NCBI GenBank assembly: GCA_029465975.1
Contig: CM055736.1
Span: 8,818,207 to 8,882,206, forward strand
Source: Dallia pectoralis
Lineage: Eukaryota; Chordata; Actinopteri; Esociformes; Umbridae
Reading direction: 5' to 3'
DNA length: 64,000 bases
Positions 24,701-33,877 of this stretch are shown here, piece by piece (positions within the stretch are counted from its first letter, which is position 1; every line of letters starts with the position of its first letter). The notes below the pieces were generated by a model. It was not told the DNA's origin. It made no database searches and saw nothing but the letters and a program-made list of their open reading frames with translations. The position numbers and the translations under genes are program-made.

Positions 24701-27700
24701 GCAGCAGCACATAATTAGGAACTAATTAGTTAGGAATTAAGGGCGTAGCTTCGCGTACCCAAAGATGATCTCGCTGACAGACCCAAACAATACCCACAGG
24801 CAATCAGGTCAAGTCCGAGCACATTGCCTTACCCAATGCCAAATCACCAAATGGCACAAACAGCCGAAGGTGTCAACCTCCTCTTCGCCGTGGGCGCCAC
24901 GTGTCTTGCCGCGGCACGCACCGTACATAATCAATGGAGACGCTTCTCTTTCTATCGCTTTCCCTCAGAGGGAGGGGAGAAAGCCCACAGTTCCACGTTT
25001 TGCGGCCTGAATGAGCTCTTCACAGTCTGCCAACAGAGCAAACAAATCACTCACTCGCTCATTTAGACCTCAGGAATAAGCTCAGAAGGCGCCTCACAAA
25101 GCACGCCGAGCTCTGAAGATAAATTCCGCTGGGTGGCTCCGGCACAAACCACAAGCCTCAGCTGACAAGTCCCCATAGAAGGAAACTCGGAACTAGTAGT
25201 GGCTCAGAACGGGCACCATTCCAAATTCCTCATGACAATCCAAAATCGCTGACGCATAAACCATTAATAGTAGGAGAAGGAGAGTGCCGCTCATCGAACA
25301 AGTATGCGACAATATGAGAATCGCCGCCTACGTCACAGCACCGCAGTGAGGAGACGTCCCATTTCTCCGGATACACCCTTGGGGTAGACACAGCCCTCTC
25401 TGTATGGTGCTGATGACGTGCGTCGCTATGGAGACGGTGTCCACCCGGAGACCCAACAAACCGTCTGCCAACTAGGCCACGAGACGTTTCGTTTCCAATT
25501 CACCGTATAACCCGGGCACGGCCGGTGCATAACCAGAGTTGCAATTTCGTTGCAACCAATTCGTCTGAGCTTGCTGGAACCTGTAAGGCTCCCATGTGCG
25601 TGGAGCCAGAACAAACCCCAAACAGAGATTCTCTCGAACTCGTACGGAATCGATTGAAAGAAAAAGGAAATATCCTTTCTGTGACGAGGGAACCACCAGC
25701 TCAGGAACGTGCGCGTTCTGCAGAGAGGTCCGTCGGCCGAACGCATGAGATGGTGGGACGGTACAGGCTGGGGGGGTCAGCGCTGTTTTCAGTGTCAGAG
25801 TTGCTGATGTCTCCACTGGTTTTATTTCATATGGGCTGCATGCACAGTAGACCAGACCAGGAAGCCGGCTGTAACCCTTGGTTACCAATTAGTTCAACAA
25901 TAGCAGAGGAACAGGTGCAGCAGATATGTCAGCAACTCAGACACCTAAAACCAGGAGATCGTTAGACCCAGACGTCACATGACATCACGACACCACATGA
26001 CACCACATGGCATCACATAACAACCTCTCGACAGAAAACAAAAAGGCAGCGTTTTCCGTTACGTGGGTTTTAGGCGAGTGAGACACGCGTCATTGGCTGA
26101 AAAGACGCACTCAGACATCCACGCTGGTCGTTTTTGTTTTTTCACAGAAGCACCCGGCATTTTCTTTCTTTTTTTAGGCTTTAATGAAGATGTCCTGCTT
26201 TGTGTGAATGAATGAAAACAGGCGTCTCCTTTCCAACCCCGGGTTGGGGTCGGGCTGTACGAACCGCTCTCTCCCCTTGACCAGCCAGTCCCGTCTCTTT
26301 ATAAGCCTCCACCTCTCCTCATCTTAAGGAGAACGGGGTGCGCTCTCCCGCCTTTATAGTAAGGAGCACGTAGACTCCGGGGCACTGTCCTGTACGTGCT
26401 GAAACCCCAAACAGACCATATAGTGGTCGTGGCCCAAGAGACTCGCAGCGGCTCGAGGTGGGAAGTTCGATTTACACTCTTTTTTCCAAATGCAGGATCT
26501 TCAAAATAGCGGGTCGGCTAAAGTAACTCCTAATATGTTCACTGCGGCTGACGCCAAGTGCGTATTACCAATTCTCAGGCTGGCTAGTCCTGGTGCAGCT
26601 AAAGGGTCAAAGCGGAGTTCCTCGTACGGGAGCTTAACCTTGTGTGGACATTTGGCCCCAAGGAAACAACTGGGCTCCAACTGTGTCCCCCGCGAGATGA
26701 CATAAGCACACAGAGTTAAAATTAAAGTAGCAATTAAAGGTAACTGGCATCTTTCCAAGCCCTAGGGTGAAATACCCGTCACCCAAGCGTAGCATCCTAA
26801 GCCCACATTATATGAGCTCATCGAAAACCCTTTCAAGCCGGCATTCTCCCGTCCTCGCTTCAGGAGTAACGACATGCACATCCTAACTTGCCCCCTCCGA
26901 CGTTTTAAAATAACGTATCCCTCTTTGAAGTGTGCGTTTGATTGCATGAGTGTGTGTGTGTTTAGTGGGTGGGTAGCACTGAGCAAGACTGTACAGGTGA
27001 AATAAAATGCATTCATGTGACTTCTCGGCACTAGAGCAGGAAATGCTCGCGAGACAAGCAAATGTTACAGTCCAAACACACGATTCCACCCCTCCCCCCG
27101 CCCCCCGAAAATAAATGGAAAGAAAGATACGATGAGGCAATTGTCGGAAAAAAAATATAAATATACTTTAATGACAAAAGGGCCAAACAGTTTGTTTACA
27201 GCTTATTAATCACGGTGAAGTTAGGTCTGCATCTTGTTAAGTCTAATAGGGATTTTGCCCTTCAATTCTGACGTTCACTTTTCCATGTTTTGTCTTCAAA
27301 GCGGTCCGGGTCAAGACCAGGGGCCGTGATCCTGACATTGTGAAGAACACTGTGGCATTGCAGGGTTACTGGGTGCTGACCTTTGCAGTCATCGCAGTTT
27401 TAGCTCTGATTTTCATAATCACAGTGACAGTTTTACTGTGCCACCTATCAACGGGTAAGTTAAAAATATATTCCCTACGCCAACTTAGGTCTGGCAAGTT
27501 GCCTTTTCACATTCCAAACTGTAATGCTTCGTAACTGTTACACTGTTTGTCTAGTTCACCAGAGGCACAAAAGTGGCTTGTCAAAACCACAAACAGGTGA
27601 GAACATAATACCGTACACCCACAAGCATATTTAAATGGTAACCCCAGGTTCATCCCCAACTCTTAACCCAGTCCTTGTTTCAACTACAAATCTAACCCTT

Positions 27701-28032
27701 AACCCAATCCTTCAACTACAAACCTAACCCTTAACCCAATCCTTCAACTACAAACCTAACCCTTAACCCAATCCTTCAACTACAAACCTAACCCTTAACC
27801 CAATCCTTCAACTACAAACCTTACCCTTAACCCAATCCTTCAACTACAAACCTTACCGTGAACGCCACACTGACCCTAATACAGATATAAAACAATCTAT
27901 TTTTCAGAACCTTCTCTCCCTGTTAACCATGTCAGTGTGGAACATCTGGACCAGGCAACTCTACATGAAGATATTGTTATTCCTGACACTCCCCAGTTAC
28001 AAAACAGTGAGAGGGTTAATCTTATAAAATAA
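8087..28032 (+). CDS. il17rel: Interleukin-17 receptor E-like (IL17REL) type receptor, 18 exons, 555 aa
   Basis: Exons: 8087-8188, 11410-11437, 11844-11990, 13085-13194, 13660-13774, 15186-15230, 16224-16366, 16666-16737, 16885-16939, 17196-17359, 20953-20997, 23474-23531, 23852-23997, 24273-24332, 24433-24490, 27302-27454, 27555-27596, 27908-28032. All introns are GT..AG, phases match, and the joined frame (1,668 nt) has no internal stop. Residues 1-17 look like a signal peptide (MIYRIVLIVSVCRVSLG). Residues 18-470 form a cysteine-rich ectodomain of the IL-17RC/RE type. Landmarks are CLCIEGWS (residues 251-258), SWEPVCPV in exon 10, WIRCPF then AWDLGVEE across exons 12-13, and sequons NVS, NAT and NLT. 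Residues 472-496 are a hydrophobic membrane span (YWVLTFAVIAVLALIF...). The roughly 59-residue tail has no SEFIR signalling domain. The CLCIEGWS region looks closest to vertebrate IL17REL; RE and RC are alternatives. By family it would bind IL-17-type cytokine at the cell surface. Without SEFIR it may act as a decoy or partner chain (inference). The ATG was chosen over an upstream in-frame GTG (8072) because it begins the signal peptide. Confidence 0.78.
9042..9199. repeat. Copy 1 of a 158-bp perfect direct duplication (il17rel intron 1)
   Basis: From GGTGGGTACCTTTATTCAAA to CAGTTATTAAT this segment matches 11003-11160 base for base by eye, in the same orientation, 1,961 bp apart. The flanks are unrelated. 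It has no inverted ends and no coding content that I recognise. Confidence 0.9.
9664..9699. repeat. (GT)18 microsatellite
   Basis: An uninterrupted GT run of 36 bp in il17rel intron 1, likely polymorphic in length. Confidence 0.95.
10023..10255. mobile_element. Non-autonomous hAT-type MITE with perfect 8-bp target duplication
   Basis: The 233-bp element opens CAGGGACGGGCTGG; the reverse complement of its other end opens CAGGGGCGGACTGG (12 of 14 identical). It is flanked by identical 8-bp repeats ATACTACC at 10015-10022 and 10256-10263. An 8-bp duplication with CAG-starting ends is diagnostic of hAT transposition. It has no transposase, so it was mobilised in trans. Near its right end, on the minus strand, lies a tRNA B-box-like string (GGTTCGATTCC), which suggests a tRNA-derived or coincidental segment. 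Confidence 0.88.
11003..11160. repeat. Copy 2 of the 158-bp perfect direct duplication (il17rel intron 1)
   Basis: Matches 9042-9199 without a visible mismatch and ends 249 bp before il17rel exon 2. The two copies bracket the GT microsatellite and the hAT MITE. Confidence 0.9.
14406..15031. repeat. 28-bp minisatellite, about 22 copies (il17rel intron 5)
   Basis: The unit is of the form ATGGTAGCTTGTCTCTAATT plus GGAAATGA, period 28 bp, with substitutions such as TTTAATTGAAAATGA and CTCATTGGAAATTA alternating between copies. Repetition of unit pairs (for example 14461-14580) suggests local multi-unit duplication. It ends about 155 bp before exon 6. Confidence 0.9.
15381..16156 (-). mobile_element. 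Internally deleted Tc1-like transposon with well-kept inverted ends
   Basis: The left end TACATTGACGAGCCAAAACA pairs with the right end, whose reverse complement reads TACACACTGACGAGCCAAAA. The interior resembles the minus-strand (antisense) transposase region of a known fish Tc1-like family, for example around 15440-15560 and 15950-16040. At 776 bp about half of a full element is gone, so it could only move in trans. It lies in il17rel intron 6 and ends 67 bp before exon 7. Confidence 0.82.
16990..17160. mobile_element. 171-bp palindromic MITE filling most of il17rel intron 9
   Basis: The left 40 bp (CAGGGGTCTCCAACCCTGCT onward) and right 40 bp are near-perfect inverted repeats, with the right end reading GGTTGGAGACCCCTG. 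The CAG-starting ends fit the hAT superfamily. Flanks ATCTATTC and ATTATTCA are not an exact 8-bp target duplication, so the insertion is old or the class uncertain. Intron 9 is only 256 bp, and the element ends 35 bp before exon 10. Confidence 0.8.
18255..18620 (+). mobile_element. Tc1/mariner transposase relic (C-terminal part)
   Basis: The plus strand decodes to MDTDPKHSVKAT near 18270-18305 and WNILQWPNQSPDLNTIEQA near 18331-18390. These are the second Asp block and the SPDLNxIE block of the Tc1 DDE domain. The downstream tail is 3'-end-like. The frame is broken and no matching inverted ends were found. It lies in il17rel intron 10. Confidence 0.8.
18860..20640 (-). mobile_element. Decayed L2-like LINE, antisense in il17rel intron 10
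   Basis: Minus-strand translation at 20226-20498 gives an apurinic-type endonuclease segment (VTAIYIPPHAD ... VIVVGDFDRANMR), and 19335-19724 gives reverse-transcriptase text (GPALCNWILNFPTSRP). The order endonuclease then RT, reading leftward, fits one LINE with internal deletions. The left part (18860-19200) resembles the downstream ORF2 region. Stops and frameshifts interrupt it throughout. Confidence 0.75.
21690..22955 (-). mobile_element. 5'-truncated L2-like LINE with a long RT frame
   Basis: An open minus-strand frame (22998-21958) encodes the RT palm including TGTPQGCVLSPLLFSLYTN, the catalytic FADDTT motif, and the C-terminal DPSHPGHLLFNPLPSGRRLR and FFPCATGLLN segments. The 3' end runs to about 21690 with the AATTAGAATCAG terminus. 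Endonuclease and N-terminal RT are missing: a typical 5' truncation. The long intact frame means it is younger than the other LINE relics. It lies in il17rel intron 11. Confidence 0.85.
22985..23335 (+). mobile_element. 3'-end copy of the same LINE family, inverted next to the previous copy
   Basis: The plus strand contains the SGRRLR-type segment (around 23015-23050), the 'acaaggccaggggtgcacac' segment, and the terminal 'caccttcctgcc...ctccttgtctgt' 3' UTR that mirrors 21700-21775 of the neighbouring minus-strand copy. Head-to-head placement leaves only about 30 bp between them. Confidence 0.8.
24491..27301. other. il17rel intron 15, with an unexplained CpG-rich block (about 24740-26760)
   Basis: This 2.8-kb intron has many CpGs and several medium open frames on both strands (for example 25472-25888 minus and 25525-25965 plus). 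None resembles a known protein. The composition is unlike the AT-rich flanks. A recently inserted mobile element is the likeliest explanation, but I found no inverted ends, LTRs or target duplication. Confidence 0.45.
27692..27855. repeat. 32-bp tandem repeat, about 5 copies (il17rel intron 17)
   Basis: The unit is CTAACCCTTAACCCAATCCT followed by TCAACTACAAAC, period 32 bp. The last copies carry CTTACC in place of CTAACC. It fills half of the 311-bp intron before the last exon, and its CTAACCC/TTAACCC motifs recall both telomere repeats and the 39-bp array downstream. Confidence 0.9.
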
Positions 28033-28427
28033 TTTATGGATGTGACAAGAGGAAATATAAATTGCAATAGTAACAATGCTATGAAAAGTTCTCTATTTTG
28101 GTTCCGTGTTTTTTTTTTACTATTATATTGAATTTCTTTGCAACTACGTGCATTAATATATTTAAGAGGTTTCACTTAATATGGATGAAAAACTGTTTTT
28201 GTTATATAGTTTTTGTTATATGTATGATTTATTTTATATACTGCCAATACTGTGCATTTCCACTTCAGTCCTACTGGAAGATCTTTATTGTGAATGACAG
28301 GTTTTGCAGAACTGCTTATTTTAATCTGCCTCAGTGTTAAAACAAACAACAGTAGACATTATAGTAATACACCGATAAAACAGATTGCTTTTGGTTAATC
28401 TGTTTCAATAATTTTAACTTTTTTTCA

Positions 28428-28598
28428 TGCTTCAAATATCCACATGGGTTTAAAGAGGCGGAACTGGCGCCGGTTGTATTTACAGACACGCTGATGTGTG
28501 CAAAGACACAATGACTGAAAAATGTAGATTTTATGACGTACCTGTGTGGAACTTGTCTGAGCTAGTCAACATGTGAGTCGTTTTCTCATTGTATTAAG

Positions 28599-28635
<37 letters not shown>

Positions 28636-28768
28636 GGTGTTCTGGGGGGGCAAATCTCAATAAATTACCACATTATTCACAACCTAAGTGGTTCCTTAGG
28701 GATAATGAAGTCTATTTTTTCCTTCTCTGTGATGCAGACAAGCTTTAGAGGAGCTGTATGAAGGGTAT
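28428..28768 (+). pseudogene. Probable relic of the C-terminal half of a SEFIR domain
   Basis: Frame 28428-28508 reads CFKYPHGFKEAELAPVVF then TDTLMCAKT. After a 2-nt shift, frame 28511-28572 reads MTEKCRFYDVPVWNLSELVN, then a GTGAGT donor. A plausible continuation at 28738-28764 reads QALEELYEG. The pattern of a small hydrophobic strand, CAK, a short gap, then FxxVPVxxLxxL..AL, fits the end of the SEFIR domain in IL-17RE/RC-type receptors. The N-terminal half of SEFIR is absent between the receptor stop (28032) and here, and a LINE interrupts the right side. I infer a decayed 3' part of il17rel. A chance resemblance cannot be excluded. Confidence 0.45.
28600..28633. repeat. (TG)n microsatellite
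   Basis: About 17 uninterrupted TG units, within the intron-like gap of the SEFIR relic. Confidence 0.95.
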
Positions 28769-29046
28769 GGATATTGTAAAGGCAGATCTTTCAGTGTTGT
28801 TGGAACTCTCTCCCTCAATCACTCCGCTATGTCTGTACTGTATCTGAATCTGAATTCAAAACCTTACTCAAAACTCACTTATTCTCTGAGTGTTCATTTG
28901 TAAGTTTGTACTAACTGTTGTTGTCCTTCTGTGTACTTTTGGTGGTAATGTTTGTTATTATTGCTTACTGTTGTATGTGCTGAATTGTAGAGCGTCCTGG
29001 AGCCCTGGAAAGGCGCTATATAAATAAAACGTATTATTATTATTAT
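28768..29046 (+). mobile_element. 3' tail of a non-LTR retrotransposon with (ATT)n end
   Basis: The sequence decodes to GRSFSVVGTLSLNHS and LNSKPYSKLTYSLS, matching the C-terminus of many fish LINE ORF2 proteins (RSFSVAAPxLWNSLP ... FKxxLKTHLF). It ends in 'aaggcgctatataaataaaa' followed by an ATT microsatellite, a classic LINE 3' terminus. It is heavily 5'-truncated and inserted directly after the SEFIR-like relic. Confidence 0.8.
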
Positions 29047-30232
29047 CACACATCGTTACGGATTCTATGAATGCAACCTGCCTGAATACCTAATGGCCAG
29101 GTGTACTCCCATTTGGATCAGTGGAACACATTGAATGTCTGGTCACGACTTAAACAAACACAGAAATAAGCACATTTCAGACACCCTGGATCTTCTTTAT
29201 GTGCATGACTGATGACATGCCAATCGATTATGCTAATGACTCAGAGGTTGTAGAACGGTTAATGGATGGCAACGGGACAGTTAAAAGAAGAATAAACAGT
29301 CACATTACATTTCTCACACAATGTCTCCGTCACGCTGCTGCTTTAGCCAATCCTCGGATTTCATATAATTGGATAGAGAAGGCATCAAAACAAACAGTCC
29401 ATTTGGTACATTCAGATATACCTCATTGTCACACAGATACCTACACCACATCCTCCTGTAGGCCACGGGTTCACGCAGTCTAGATGAGGCCAATTTCAGG
29501 GAGAGTTAAAAATTAATATCGTTAAAGGAAGTTAGTTGATTTGAAACGACTGCAACCTTGTCTACTTCCCTGAGATTAGGCAAATGAGCGTGACTTGCAC
29601 ATTTTTTATTTTTTTTTGGAGGGGGCACACACCAAACAAGGATACAAGGAAGTGAGCGTGATAAATGTGTCGTCGCTCACCTACGACACCGGTGCCCGAT
29701 GTACTGTTGGAAACACACCGGCCCTGTGTATTAATATCCCAGGCTGTTTCCTTGTTTGCGCCCAGCACAATGCAGTCGAGTGAAACGTAATATACAAATA
29801 TCTGTTTGCGCCAGCGTAAATACGAGACGCAGGAATATCGTGCAGATGCGGAAGAGCACTTAGCGCTTGCCAGGCATGACATGTCATAAATGATTGTTAT
29901 TCAGGTTGTCAACAAAATATGACCTATACAGTATCTAATAAGGAAACTCTCATAGACCCAATACAGGTGGAGGAACTTGACACGTTCTCAAGACGTACTA
30001 GATCCAGATATCACATGCATCTACATCCCCTGTTCTAATATACATCTTCGTATCTCTAACAACAGCAGGACACAATATGCCTCCTCTGGTACATTAGGCC
30101 ACATTCCCGTTGTCCTGCTCGAGTGAAGGCCACGCCAATATCATTTGCACGTACAGGGTGGTTTAGGGTGCTACGAGATTGAATCAAGTATGAAAAGATG
30201 TTACAAACCTGTGCAAACGGGGAGAAGACTGA
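29047..30232. other. Intergenic, no gene seen
   Basis: Open frames at 29199-29483 (plus) and 29562-29882 (minus) show no domain or family resemblance and no clear splice context. Confidence 0.5.
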
Positions 30233-30237
30233 CCGAC

Positions 30238-30523
30238 TGTCACGCTTTGGCACGGCAGGATGGCCGTGCCCGTGAAATCCAACGCCCTCTCTCCCTTGTT
30301 TAGCGCACGGACACTTGTTTAATTGTTTCATTGCCCTCACCTGTCTTCCTAATCAGCATCGTATTTAAGTTCCTCCTCTCCCAGTGTGTGTTGTCGGTCT
30401 TTGTGTGGTTTTTACCAACATCACGTTTGCTTGTCTTGTGTTTTTCAGTTATAGTTACAGTTTTATTGAATAAATGTCATTCGTTCGCCCTGCACATGTA
30501 TCCGTCTATACCCATTCGTGACA
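30238..30523 (+). mobile_element. Solo LTR of a gypsy-type retrotransposon, with 5-bp target duplication
   Basis: The 286-bp element begins TGTCACG and ends CGTGACA, so it has the TG...CA ends of an LTR in short inverted repeats. It is flanked by identical CCGAC at 30233-30237 and 30524-30528. A TATA-like GTATTTAAG (about 30361) and an AATAAA polyadenylation signal (about 30469) are spaced as in an LTR promoter and R region. No internal gag/pol lies on either side, so this is a solo LTR left by recombination. Confidence 0.87.
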
Positions 30524-30528
30524 CCGAC

Positions 30529-30860
30529 AAGAATGTGTAACTAGGGAATATCAGGTTTACTTGAAACAATAATGTCTTCTGGTCATCAGTGTTTGTATTT
30601 GCAGTGGTAGATATATAGGGCCCAACTTTAGACTGAACAGCAGTCTCTCACAAGGGTTTGTTCTTGGACCAACCCGGTTTGTCCTGAAAATACACGGCCA
30701 AGATTGCATCATCAGCTAGCAACCCAGCTGTGTGGAAAAAGCGTCTCTTCGATTAAAACTGGCCAAGAGTTAAAAGAATGGATAAAGCAAAACCTTATTT
30801 AACTTCACAGCGTCCAAAACGTAGCCTGAAATGTTACAGACCTAAAAACTGTAAAACACA
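30529..30860. other. Intergenic, no gene seen
   Basis: Unique-looking sequence between the solo LTR and the minisatellite. Nothing recognisable. Confidence 0.5.
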
Positions 30861-32404
30861 CATTTCCATAGTAACACACCTCACCATGGTAACACACCTC
30901 ACCATGGTAACACACCTCACCACTGTAACACACCTCACCACTGTAACACACCTCACCACTGTAACACACCTCACCATAGTAACACACCTCACCATTGTAA
31001 CACACCTCACCATAGCAACACACCTCACCATTGTAACACACCTCACCATAGTAACACACCTCACCATTGTAACACACCTCACCATAGTAACACACCTCAC
31101 CATTGTAACACACCTCACCATAGTAACACACATCACCATTGTAACACACCTCACCATAGTAACACACCTCACCATTGTAACACACCTCGCCATAGTAACA
31201 CACCTTACCACTGTAACACACCTCACCATAGTAACACACCTCACCATTGTAACACACCTCACCATTGTAACACACCTCACCATAGTAACACACCTCACCA
31301 TAGTAACTCACCTCACCATTGTAACACACCTCACCATAGTAACACACCTCACCATTGTAACACACCTCACCATTGTAACACACCTCACCATAGTAACACA
31401 ACTCACCATTGTAACACACCTCACCATAGTAACACACCTCACCATAGTAACACACCTCACCATAGTAACACACCTCACCATAGTAACACACCTCACCATA
31501 GTAACTCACCTCACCATTGTAACACACCTCACCATAGTAACACACCTCACCATTGTAACACACCTCACCATTGTAACACACCTCACCATAGTAACACAAC
31601 TCACCATTGTAACACACCTCACCATAGTAACACACCTCACCATAGTAACACACCTCACCATAGTAACACACCTCACCATAGTAACACACCTCACCATTGT
31701 AACACACCTCGCCATAGTAACACACCTTACCACTGTAACACACCTCACCATAGTAACACACCTCACCATTGTAACACACCTCACCTCACCATAGTAACAC
31801 ACCTCACCATAGTAACTCACCTCACCATTGTAACACACCTCACCATAGTAACACACCTCACCATTGTAACACACCTCACCATTGTAACACACCTCACCAT
31901 AGTAACACAACTCACCATTGTAACACACCTCACCATAGTAACACACCTCACCATAGTAACACACCTCACCATAGTAACACACCTCACCATAGTAACACAC
32001 CTCACCATTGTAACACACCTCACCATTGTAACACACCTCACCATAGTAACACACCTCACCATAGTAACACACCTCACCATAGTAACACACCTCACCATAG
32101 TAACACACCTCACCATAGTAACACACCTCACCATTGTAACACACCTCACCATTGTAACACACCTCACCATAGTAACACAACTCACCATTGTAACACACCT
32201 CACCATAGTAACACACCTCACCATAGTAACACAACTCACCATTGTAACACACCTCACCATAGTAACACACCTCACCATAGTAACACACCTCACCATAGTA
32301 ACACACCTCACCATAGTAACACACCTCACCATTGTAACACACCTCACCATTGTAACACACCTCACCATAGTAACACACCTCACCATAGTAACACACCTCT
32401 CCAC
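30861..32404. repeat. 18-bp minisatellite, about 85 copies
   Basis: The unit is CATAGTAACACACCTCAC with common variant CATTGTAACACACCTCAC. A block marked by GTAACTCACC recurs at 31303, 31501 and 31812, spaced 198 bp (11 units) and 311 bp, so multi-unit blocks have been duplicated. Because 18 is a multiple of 3, both strands are open for over 300 codons (THLTIV on plus; CYYGEV on minus). These frames are repeat artefacts, not genes. A 5-bp CTCAC duplication near 31785 shifts the frame. Confidence 0.95.
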
Positions 32405-33239
32405 CTCAGTTTCCATGTTGGGTGTAAACCGTGTTTTCCCTCTGCCCTTTGAAAGCCGCTACAAACAACAATCCCTCCATCACCTCAAGACATGACCACA
32501 CAGATACTGAGATCCTATCCATGCTCTCTTAATGGCTGACCTAGTGTGATTCTCTCAGTGACAGTATCCAGATAAGAGTAGAATAAACAACACCCCCCTT
32601 GCCCTTCTCTAACAAACGGTTGAATTGAAAACCCTATTACCAACATTCCAGTTCGTTTCACAGCAATACCCGTTCATGTAAAGAAATGCTCCCACTCCAT
32701 AACCCCACCCGCACCCCCTGGTCAGGCTCGAACCTGTACCACCACACCCTCATCAAAAGCAATCGTACCTGGGAATTTACTTCTGTAAGAAGCGGAGTAA
32801 AAGGCTTTTATGCAGAGAGCCTCTGGTATTGGAGAGCTCCATTCATCTGAGTTTCACTGAGGAGTTTTTGGACTAAGAGCCAGACACACTATCCTACTCA
32901 TGAAGAGAATAAACACATGACCGCAGGAGAATTGAACCAACGGCACATATTATACACAAGGACGAGTGGACCGATGCATCTCCTCCAGAACCCTCCCTCT
33001 CGGTCAACTACCCCTAAACACCCTGAGGTTGTACTTGTTTCACCGGGGACATGATGAGAAACAAAGAACGGTCCAATTAACGTCAAACCAGTCAAGATGT
33101 ATCGCTGCTGTGTTGTCAAAATGCTGGTTGACAATGTAGACAATGTCTTCAGCGAAGCAGCCCACGCCATCACCCCTCCTCCTTCAGGCTTCACGATTGG
33201 AACCAGACACGCAGAGATGATCAACGGTCTGCATTTCAC
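32405..33239. other. Intergenic, no gene seen
   Basis: No recognisable gene. The minus-strand frame 32898-33251 has no family resemblance. Confidence 0.5.
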
Positions 33240-33540
33240 AAACATTTGCACTCAACAGACCTAAGGACAGATTTCTTGGCTCGAGCAAGTCTGTTCTTAT
33301 TGGCATCCTACAGCAGTCATTTAGTTGCAGCTATACTGGCCATAAATGCCTGATTCATGCAGTCTCTTCTGAACAGATGTTGTTGAGATGGTTTTCCAAC
33401 TCTAATTAACTTATTATCTACAGCGGAGGTAACTCCGGGTCTTCCTTTCCTGTGATGGTCCTCACAGGGGCCAATTGTATCATGGTGCTTGATGGGTTTT
33501 TTTAACCCACTAGAAGACACTTGGACAGAAACTACGGATA
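33240..33540 (-). mobile_element. Tc1-like transposase N-terminal (helix-turn-helix) relic
   Basis: Minus-strand translation at 33317-33540 contains EDHHRKGRPGVTSAVDNKL, matching the conserved DRHRKGRPRVTSAAEDK linker of a common fish Tc1 transposase DNA-binding region, followed by FMASIAATK at the place of the usual GLxGxIAxxK. Frame changes and loss of the DDE domain make it a dead fragment. Confidence 0.78.
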
Positions 33541-33738
33541 GAGCTAATGGGACGACGGCTGGTTGGGCCGACCCCCAAAAGCGTGAACAAACTGAAGAGA
33601 TCGGAGACAGCCAGTAGGACCCCACAAAGACCCAGTGTACTCCAGCCCCAGATATGGGATGGTCATTTTCTGAGTCCCGGCTGAGAGTGCATTAAATCAG
33701 AATCGTTGAAACGGTCTCTGATCTGTTGCTCTCCTCAG

Positions 33739-33877
33739 CGGAACTCCACAAGCGCTGGGCGGAGAGCTGCTGACCTGCCGAAAGGCTACAGCCGGGACGA
33801 TGGCGTACAGCTGTGAGGTCACGACCAGAAGCACGACTGCACAACCAGAGAAAGGGGAAGAGGCCCATCCATTGTAA
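33739..33877 (+). other. Speculative exon of unknown gene
   Basis: A strong pyrimidine tract and AG (CTGTTGCTCTCCTCAG) precede an open segment reading TPQALGGELLTCRKATAG and on to TAA at 33875. A GTAAGA donor at 33874 could instead make it internal. I do not recognise the protein, and no partner exon is evident. It may be chance. Confidence 0.15.

Noticed and set aside
28260..28340. Additional il17rel exon after the CACTTCAG at 28268
   Set aside because: Joining it to the alternative GTGAGA donor in exon 18 gives a stop within nine codons, and no SEFIR similarity.
30778..31794. 338-codon plus-strand and 324-codon minus-strand frames in the 18-bp minisatellite
   Set aside because: Repeat artefact: open on both strands, with no unique coding flank.
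32700..32770. tRNA or SINE suggested by 'aggttcgagcc' on the minus strand
   Set aside because: Isolated B-box-like string without supporting structure.
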